A stretch of DNA of 23,024 bases, taken from the NCBI GenBank assembly GCA_900128395.1, contig LT649497.1, forward strand, positions 1 to 23,024, read 5' to 3'. Position 1 is the stretch's first letter. Each line of letters starts with the position of its first letter. The notes beneath the pieces were generated by a model. That model had not been told where the DNA came from. It did no database searches and saw nothing but the letters and a program-made list of their open reading frames with translations. Below, piece by piece: positions 17,317 through 23,024 of this stretch. This DNA comes from Stramenopiles sp. TOSAG23-2. Taxonomy: Eukaryota; Sar. Position numbers and translations under genes: made by a program.

Positions 17317-18429
17317 CTACTGCCCCTCTTTAAATTCCTCACTTTCATTTAACAATCTATTTACTACCGTTCGAGATACTTCCAATAATTCCTCAACTCT
17401 TCGTTTATTAGGTTCTAAATTTTCAGCATTGTCCAAATCTAAATTCATCAATGCAATTAAATTTTCTAAATATGATGTGCAAACTGTAATCAATTCATTC
17501 ATTGCAAGACGCATGTTTGTTAAAACCTGTGGTGGATATAAGACTACAGCTAATTCATTTGTCATATCAAACATTTTTGTACCATTAATTGCAATATTAT
17601 CTAATAATGGATTTTGATTATTATTACATTTTAAATTATTCAATGTTTTCACAGTAGATTTATACGTATCTACGATCAATTTAAATATTGGTATACATGA
17701 TTTACAGCGTTGATATTCTAAAGTTGACATAGTCGTATTATAAAAAAAATCATCATCCTCAAATTCATTGCCACCTAACATTGCCATATTATTCTCATCG
17801 TTACCACCACCTTGATTATTATTTTCTTCATGCTCTTGTATGATCTCCTTTACTTCTTTACATACATCGTTAATATTTTTATAATTTATTAAAACAACTC
17901 TTTTAATACAAGCTTTATTTGACGCTGGTAATTTTCTCAATGCTTTACATGCTTCCCATACTTGACCGGTAACCATTGGTAATTTATCATTTTCACCATT
18001 TGAAGCTGTATTCACTAATAATAACATTGCATTTAATGCAGTTGTTATTTTATCATATATATCCTTTCGTAAAGTTTTGGAACAATTACAACGAGCAGCA
18101 ACAACACAAGAAGTTGTTAATTGTTCAGCTGGTTTTGCAGTTGAATTACATAATGACATAATCATTTCATTTGTCATCCCACAATCCATGGAAACACTAA
18201 ATTTTGTAGAAGTGTTTTCCATCGTATCTGCAACACTTAAAACAATACTTCGCACAAGTTTATATTCGTCATTATTATTATTATCAACCTCATACCCAAC
18301 ATTATTATTTTTTGCTTCGTTTACAATTTGTATTGAATTGTTTAAACTGGATAATAATGCAGCAAATGGGTTATTTGATGTATTTTCTGTTGTGTTATTG
18401 TTGTTGTCGTTTGATAGTATTGACGTCAT
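17317..18429 (-). CDS. Cyclin-D1-binding protein 1-like (GCIP family) helical protein
   Basis: The 370-aa protein is predicted all-helical, with asparagine-rich low complexity at 7-20, 41-53 and around 203-215. The segment at 154-190 (TGQVWEACKALRKLPASNK followed by a basic helix and a KEVKEIIQE helix) resembles the conserved core of CCNDBP1/GCIP proteins, where a V-W-x-A-C motif precedes a L-P-x-x-N-x-A turn. The C-terminal LYPPQVLTNMRLAMNEL helix fits the same all-alpha fold. The animal protein binds cyclin D1 and helix-loop-helix factors. Whether that role holds here is unknown. The resemblance is recalled by pattern, not computed, so a divergent helical protein of another family remains possible. 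It is transcribed in the same direction as its neighbours on both sides. Confidence 0.6.
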   Translation of the reverse strand: MTSILSNDNNNNTTENTSNNPFAALLSSLNNSIQIVNEAKNNNVGYEVDNNNNDEYKLVRSIVLSVADTMENTSTKFSVSMDCGMTNEMIMSLCNSTAKPAEQLTTSCVVAARCNCSKTLRKDIYDKITTALNAMLLLVNTASNGENDKLPMVTGQVWEACKALRKLPASNKACIKRVVLINYKNINDVCKEVKEIIQEHEENNNQGGGNDENNMAMLGGNEFEDDDFFYNTTMSTLEYQRCKSCIPIFKLIVDTYKSTVKTLNNLKCNNNQNPLLDNIAINGTKMFDMTNELAVVLYPPQVLTNMRLAMNELITVCTSYLENLIALMNLDLDNAENLEPNKRRVEELLEVSRTVVNRLLNESEEFKEGQ

Positions 18430-18955
18430 GGTGTTTCGTTTTTTAGATGTATGTTTTCTCTTAATTGTCTGTCTTTCTTTGGATATACTTTCAGTTCTTC
18501 TTTCTATTGTATTCTCTCTGTTCTTCTCTTCTGAATATTATTAATTTTAAATTAATAGAATAGGCAACATAGCACAATATATATGGTGCAGTTCATTTTT
18601 GGATGGTTCACCTTTACTCTTAGCTTCCACCGCACTCATCATTAATAGGCAATTTAATTGTACTTATATAATACAGTGTTATAAGTAGATTAAGATAAAA
18701 AAAAAATTCGAAGGGAAAAGAATATAATGTTGCAAATCTAATCGAAGTGAAAAAATATCAAAGTGCCAAAAAAATACAGAGGCAGTATTGAGTACATACG
18801 AACGTACGAAGTTCGTACGAATTTGTATCACATATGATGACATTTAACACACTACCTACAAAATCAAATCTCATGCGACTCACATGTGTGTTCCTTTTTA
18901 CTGAATACCCCTCCTCCCCCTTGCACACGATCATACCATCGATTTTAAACGTTGA
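18430..18955. other. Intergenic region with a 17-bp perfect palindrome
   Basis: This lies between the start of the CCNDBP1-like gene and the end of the 1283-aa gene, both on the minus strand. It contains the odd-length perfect palindrome CGTACGAA-G-TTCGTACG at 18803-18819, the clearest member of the TACGAA/TTCGTA words scattered through the intergenic DNA of the window. It may be a regulatory site for the CCNDBP1-like gene or an end-of-transcript signal for its upstream neighbour. No gene is seen. Confidence 0.45.
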
Positions 18956-21900
18956 TTATCTTTTTTTTGCACTTCCCGAAGTTTTATGGTATTTTTTTCT
19001 ATGTTTTACTTTGTCTAGTTTGAGGCATCTTTTGTCACAATAATAAACATCTTTGCATTTTGGGCAAGATTCTTTAAGCTGAACACCATTTCCTTCCACA
19101 ACGCAAAATTGTAGCTTCTGTGTAATTTTTGCTTTCTCCGTCTTCATTTCATCATACTCTGCATCCTTCATGATAGGTTGTTTAAGCTGCCAATAGCAAT
19201 GATATGCTTTTTTAATTTGCTTGCATAGCTTTTCTAATTTCATTCTTTCTTTTTCACCTTGTTTTTTTTCCATTGACACTTTGTGACACTTGAAATATCT
19301 ACAAGCTGGACTTAGTATCTCAAACTCTTTTGGATCATCTACACGAATTGTCAATTCCCCATCTGCTGAGCGTTTCAAAAACGGTTCCAAAATACGTATT
19401 TCAGTTCCTTTTGGGAAGCATTCATTCCAATGCTTCAATTCAGACTGGGGAGTATTGTAAAGTCCCAGTTGAACCCCATATCCATCTTTGTCTGTGATCA
19501 ATGTGTACAAACCTTTGCGTTTCATCGGTTCGACGCATAGGAAACCTTGTAGATATTTCCCTGTAGCAGGTCTCATAAATGTTGATATAAGATCTACAAT
19601 CGAGCATGGTTTTAAGTCCATATTATTGCAAACTTTCTGATTTGATTTTTTAGTGATTCCTTTATCCGAATATTGCACCTCTTTGTTATCGCCAACATTG
19701 CTTTTTTTGCCGTAACATGTTAGGAAATTAGAAACAACAGTACTCAAATCAAAATCAAGAGCTGTGATTTCAATATCTATAGCCTTTTGAAAGTAGTGTG
19801 CACTATTAATACGATTTTTGTTCTCGTCTTTCATTCTTTTAGAATAGTTTTTTTCAGAAGTGTATTTACCAGTTATGGCGTTGACACAGCCATCCAATTT
19901 AATTTTTGGGAGCTTAGAACACTGAAGTGAATCAAGTGTATATTTACCTACTAGATGCGAGACCTCGTAAAACACTGTTCCATGATTATTCTTGATATTT
20001 GGAAATTTCATTGGTATCTTATGCTGTTTACCAGAATATGATAAGCAGACTTGTGCCATATTTTTATTGCCTTTGTACATCTGACTATTGCCAATAACTT
20101 TATTATCTTTGAATGTCAAATTTTTACGAATTTTGACTGGCGACGTATCTTTCTTGTTTGCCAACATATACGAAATTCCTGCCAAGTGGTTGCCAAGAAG
20201 TGTACAACGAGTTATTTCGCATTTTCCCCCATAACATGAAATTCCATTATTGCCATTGTTATTTACCAAAGTGTTTCTGCAAATTAGATGCGCATTTTGC
20301 TCATCTGGTGGTTGAAGAACAATGCCGTCATGTTTGTTGTGAATAACTTTACATTCATTTATAAATAAACTTCCAGAGCAACCCATAATGCCCGCTTTTT
20401 GTGTACTGCCACAGTTTTCAAAGATAGAGGATTCAACAACTGCTTTGTCTCCTTCTTCGTATAGCGTTAAGCCTTGTCCTGTACACCCTTTTATGATTGA
20501 CGTTGTTATTTTTGCTGAGCTGCCTTTATATCTAATTTCAATTGCTGGATGTTGCTGACATCCTGATATACTACAATCGATTATATTTGCGAATCCATCC
20601 CCATGTACTAAGACGGCTGAAGCAGGTCCAGAAATTCTGCACTTTTCTAGGCTTATTCTTCCACCATTTTGGGTTGCACAGCTTGCACCGCTACCAAGTT
20701 TTGATATTATAACACAATTTTTGATATTGCAGATTCCATTGTGGCAAAAAATACTGTGTGAGCGATAAGGATTACTCTGGTTTACATTCCTATTTCCTTG
20801 ATTTTCAAGTTTTAGATTTTCCAGAATAATTTCTATATGCTGTCCAGGCTGTACCAACAAATGAAAAATATGACGTTTGTGATTTTTTTTTTTTAAAATA
20901 ACTCGCCCTGTTTTGCTTTCTGATATCTCGCCAATTATTTGTATTTTTTTTATAAATTTAGTAGGAAAATGAGATTCAAAAATTTCTATTGCCTCTTCAT
21001 ACGTTCCGGGCATCATAACAATAGATACTCCTTCGTGTGGCAATTTATTTTGGTATTTCATTGCATTAATTGCATCTTTCAACGATTTATAGTAACCGTC
21101 GTTTTTATCAACTAAAATAACAAAATGTTTAAAAAGTATATCGGAACAACAATGTAATTTTGATATGTCATATTCATTATATTTTATTTCTGGTATATGG
21201 CAACTCGCAGGACTTACAGCTTTACCTATTAAAGCACACGATATCCGTTGGAAATCCAATTGTAAATTACTGGATATAGGGTTTTTATTTAAGAAATGCT
21301 TCTCAATATACATTTTAATAGTTTCACGCCATTGTAAGATAAATCGGATATCTTCATCTTGAGCATTCAGCGAAATTATAATTCTTCCAAGCCTCAAAAA
21401 CGTTTTATAACAAAACCATAATAGTGGCTCCGAAAACACACTTAAATTATTGTGTACTATTAGGCTAACGACGTGTTCTAAGTCAATCTTTGCATCGTTG
21501 AATTTCTTTAATTTAGTACGAGTTAACGAACGGTTTATATAAAGCAGACATAGATATTTCGAATGGCTATAATTTTCATTCTCTTCAATTAACTTAATTT
21601 CTTCACTGTAACTTGCTTCTGCATCCTCGAATTTATTGCTTCTATATAATTTATTCATGTTTTTAATAGTTCTTGCATCGTTGTCTCTATTATTTTTTCT
21701 TGCGAGCAAAAACCTGCCATTATAAGTATATTTTCCAAACTTGCTCTTTAAATACATATGCGCCTGATGTTTTGAATTAATTACTTGTAAGCGGCACTGT
21801 TCGATAGAAATGGGAGAATTTTTGCAATCATCGCAGACACAGTCTCCGTCATAAAAGTGGTAAGCGTATAACATCTTTGGCACGTACCCTAATATAAACC

Positions 21901-22807
21901 ATGATATTTTGCCAAGTGGCGTTTCAAAAAATGGCGATCCTTTATCATTTTTAAATCCGTCCATCCTTCGTACCCAATGTTCAATTCTACAGGGCTTATT
22001 GAAATATTTATTATATATTCGAGATGCAGAAAATGTATGAATTAACTGAAAAGCCATGTCGTATACAGCCTTTTCCTTTTTAAAATCAAAATTTCGACCG
22101 CGAATGCCATCTAATTTATCTTTTGTCACATTAAACCATTTTTCTTGCACTGCATTTAACGCTCTTCCATTTTGGTCAACTATATATTGTAACACAGAAA
22201 TAAACAATTGCATGGATCCGTCAGAATAATAATTACTTCCAGGTTTCTCCATTCGCTGAACTTCAATAACAAGAATCTCAAAGGCAAAAGAAAGAACTTT
22301 CTGCGTTTTTGCGGAACTAATTGCTTGTTTTGCAGTAAATTTAAGCATACGAGCCGCATTTTGAGCAGCTTGGTTATTTTCAAAAGCATTTATAAGTTTC
22401 TCTCCTGGCAATTTGCCATGCTCTAACGTATTTTTAAATACCAAATCAATTTGACCTATAAAAGGTAACTTACACTCAATTGCAAATTTTTTGAGATGTA
22501 CATTATTATACCTCTCTTCAAGTTTTCTCGTTATTTCTTCAACCTGTTCCCGACTTATAGCAACATTTGGGGTATCAATAACCAAGTCCATATCACTTGA
22601 TAACATATAAGTTCCTTTCCTGTAGCTACCACCTATTTTAATCTGCAATTCTTCATCAATGTGAAATTCACGAAGAGTATTCTCCAGTTTTTTTACCTGT
22701 GCTTTGATTTCTTCATCATTCAAAGCATTGACGAAAAAAGTTTTATACACCTTTGATACCTTAAGAAATTCTTCAGCCTCTTCTTTTTTCACTTTCGTAT
22801 TTAGCAT
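18956..22807 (-). CDS. Nucleotidyltransferase / TPR / beta-helix / MYND multidomain protein
   Basis: The protein is 1283 aa. Residues about 30-300 are a polymerase-beta-type nucleotidyltransferase with GGS at 59-61, aspartates D72 and D74 (the S-D-M-D-L-V motif), and a third aspartate D121, so the metal site is complete. Residues about 380-450 read as TPR helices (YRSNKFEDAEASYSEEI and the following LYINRSL segment). Residues about 560-880 form a right-handed parallel beta-helix of repeated N-x-I-x-x-C-x-I turns, like FBXO11 and periplasmic NosD-type proteins, entered by SIVMMPGTYEEA. Residues 1085-1165 include an EPFLKRSADGELTIRVDDP module. The end is a MYND-like zinc finger (C1235, C1248, C1251, C1257, C1261, H1269, H1274) missing one cysteine of the first pair. 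No membrane segment or signal is seen. It probably acts as a sensor or signalling enzyme; ligand and product are unknown. Confidence 0.8.
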   Translation of the reverse strand: MLNTKVKKEEAEEFLKVSKVYKTFFVNALNDEEIKAQVKKLENTLREFHIDEELQIKIGGSYRKGTYMLSSDMDLVIDTPNVAISREQVEEITRKLEERYNNVHLKKFAIECKLPFIGQIDLVFKNTLEHGKLPGEKLINAFENNQAAQNAARMLKFTAKQAISSAKTQKVLSFAFEILVIEVQRMEKPGSNYYSDGSMQLFISVLQYIVDQNGRALNAVQEKWFNVTKDKLDGIRGRNFDFKKEKAVYDMAFQLIHTFSASRIYNKYFNKPCRIEHWVRRMDGFKNDKGSPFFETPLGKISWFILGYVPKMLYAYHFYDGDCVCDDCKNSPISIEQCRLQVINSKHQAHMYLKSKFGKYTYNGRFLLARKNNRDNDARTIKNMNKLYRSNKFEDAEASYSEEIKLIEENENYSHSKYLCLLYINRSLTRTKLKKFNDAKIDLEHVVSLIVHNNLSVFSEPLLWFCYKTFLRLGRIIISLNAQDEDIRFILQWRETIKMYIEKHFLNKNPISSNLQLDFQRISCALIGKAVSPASCHIPEIKYNEYDISKLHCCSDILFKHFVILVDKNDGYYKSLKDAINAMKYQNKLPHEGVSIVMMPGTYEEAIEIFESHFPTKFIKKIQIIGEISESKTGRVILKKKNHKRHIFHLLVQPGQHIEIILENLKLENQGNRNVNQSNPYRSHSIFCHNGICNIKNCVIISKLGSGASCATQNGGRISLEKCRISGPASAVLVHGDGFANIIDCSISGCQQHPAIEIRYKGSSAKITTSIIKGCTGQGLTLYEEGDKAVVESSIFENCGSTQKAGIMGCSGSLFINECKVIHNKHDGIVLQPPDEQNAHLICRNTLVNNNGNNGISCYGGKCEITRCTLLGNHLAGISYMLANKKDTSPVKIRKNLTFKDNKVIGNSQMYKGNKNMAQVCLSYSGKQHKIPMKFPNIKNNHGTVFYEVSHLVGKYTLDSLQCSKLPKIKLDGCVNAITGKYTSEKNYSKRMKDENKNRINSAHYFQKAIDIEITALDFDLSTVVSNFLTCYGKKSNVGDNKEVQYSDKGITKKSNQKVCNNMDLKPCSIVDLISTFMRPATGKYLQGFLCVEPMKRKGLYTLITDKDGYGVQLGLYNTPQSELKHWNECFPKGTEIRILEPFLKRSADGELTIRVDDPKEFEILSPACRYFKCHKVSMEKKQGEKERMKLEKLCKQIKKAYHCYWQLKQPIMKDAEYDEMKTEKAKITQKLQFCVVEGNGVQLKESCPKCKDVYYCDKRCLKLDKVKHRKKYHKTSGSAKKR

Positions 22808-22969
22808 TATGAATCTTAATTACTACGTATTCACAACTGCGAAAAAGTAAATATGCCACAAGCTATACTGCGAATTCTTTAATGGTTGCATAACTGTTCT
22901 TTTATTATTATATTATTTTTTTTGATTTTTAGTTTTATTTAGGTGCATGCCGATCCGTATTTTTAATAC
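22808..22969. promoter_or_regulatory. Putative upstream region of the 1283-aa gene
   Basis: These 162 bases separate the ATG of the minus-strand gene from the right repeat arm. They are AT-rich, with long T runs at about 22907-22938. On the minus strand this gives A-rich sequence before the start. The promoter is inferred only from position; no defined element can be assigned. Confidence 0.3.
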
Positions 22970-23024
22970 TGATATATTAATGTGACACAGTTACAGTAAG
23001 AAAGGCTGCTCCCAGGTTAAGGTG
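22970..23024 (-). repeat. Right arm of the 55-bp inverted repeat, cut by the window end
   Basis: This is the exact reverse complement of 3146-3200. The match continues to the last base of the window, so the true repeat may be longer. Its inner edge is 163 bases upstream of the 1283-aa gene start and oriented toward it. Sequence ends commonly fall inside repeats when contigs are assembled, so this may also be a contig end. Confidence 0.9.

Noticed and set aside
1-23024. Giant-virus or viral-insert origin of the whole window
   Set aside because: Ankyrin genes, intronless frames and AT-richness would fit, but TBC, EF-hand/WD40 and CCNDBP1-like genes are cellular, and no capsid, polymerase or packaging gene is present.
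1-23024. tRNA, rRNA or CRISPR features
   Set aside because: No cloverleaf with a GGTTCGA-type B box, no rRNA-like stretch and no regularly spaced repeats were found by eye; a covariance-model scan would be decisive.
3146-23024. Calling the 19.8-kb segment a defined transposon
   Set aside because: No transposase, integrase or recombinase gene is visible and the outer ends and target duplication cannot be seen, so it is kept as an inverted-repeat observation only.

Overview
The window looks like nuclear DNA from a unicellular eukaryote with a compact, AT-rich, intron-poor genome. Ten protein genes are supported. All are uninterrupted reading frames of 128 to 1283 codons, and TAA, TAG and TGA all serve as stops, so the genetic code appears standard. 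Several genes encode eukaryote-specific families (TBC Rab-GAP, an EF-hand/WD40 protein of WDR49/WDR64 type, a cyclin-D1-binding-protein-1-like protein, MATH, MYND). Asparagine runs encoded by AAT/AAC repeats and intergenic TA-rich microsatellites fit a protist. The exact lineage cannot be fixed from the sequence.

Layout, left to right: a gene-free AT-rich stretch with hairpins (1-999); ankyrin protein A (+, 1000-2049); an orphan 128-aa gene (-, 2364-2750); the left arm of a perfect 55-bp inverted repeat (3146-3200); a phosphodiester glycosidase (NAGPA/DUF2233-like) gene (+, 3249-3989); an EF-hand plus WD40 scaffold gene (-, 4118-7708); a divergent intergenic region with a ~164-bp foldback (8060-8223); a TBC Rab-GAP gene (+, 8549-10264); a MATH plus OAS-like nucleotidyltransferase gene (-, 10624-12687); a B12-type radical SAM gene (+, 13635-15059); ankyrin protein B (-, 15336-16523), a paralogue of A; a CCNDBP1-like gene (-, 17317-18429); a 1283-aa nucleotidyltransferase/TPR/beta-helix/MYND gene (-, 18956-22807); and the right repeat arm (22970-23024), still matching when the window ends.

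Three genes (the WD40 scaffold, the Rab-GAP and the CCNDBP1-like gene) look like ordinary housekeeping or cytoskeletal/trafficking functions. They are interleaved with genes of accessory character: two unrelated-looking nucleotidyltransferases fused to protein-interaction modules, two ankyrin paralogues sharing an unrecognised central domain, a bacterial-type radical SAM enzyme and a glycosidase. The two nucleotidyltransferases keep their catalytic aspartates. With their MATH, TPR, beta-helix and MYND partners they are candidates for cGAS/OAS-like (cGLR-type) sensing or signalling proteins, which is the most interesting content here. The 55-bp inverted repeat encloses almost 20 kb, including both nucleotidyltransferases. 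It may be the ends of a large duplicated or mobile segment, or a dispersed promoter-proximal repeat, because both arms point toward the start of the next gene.
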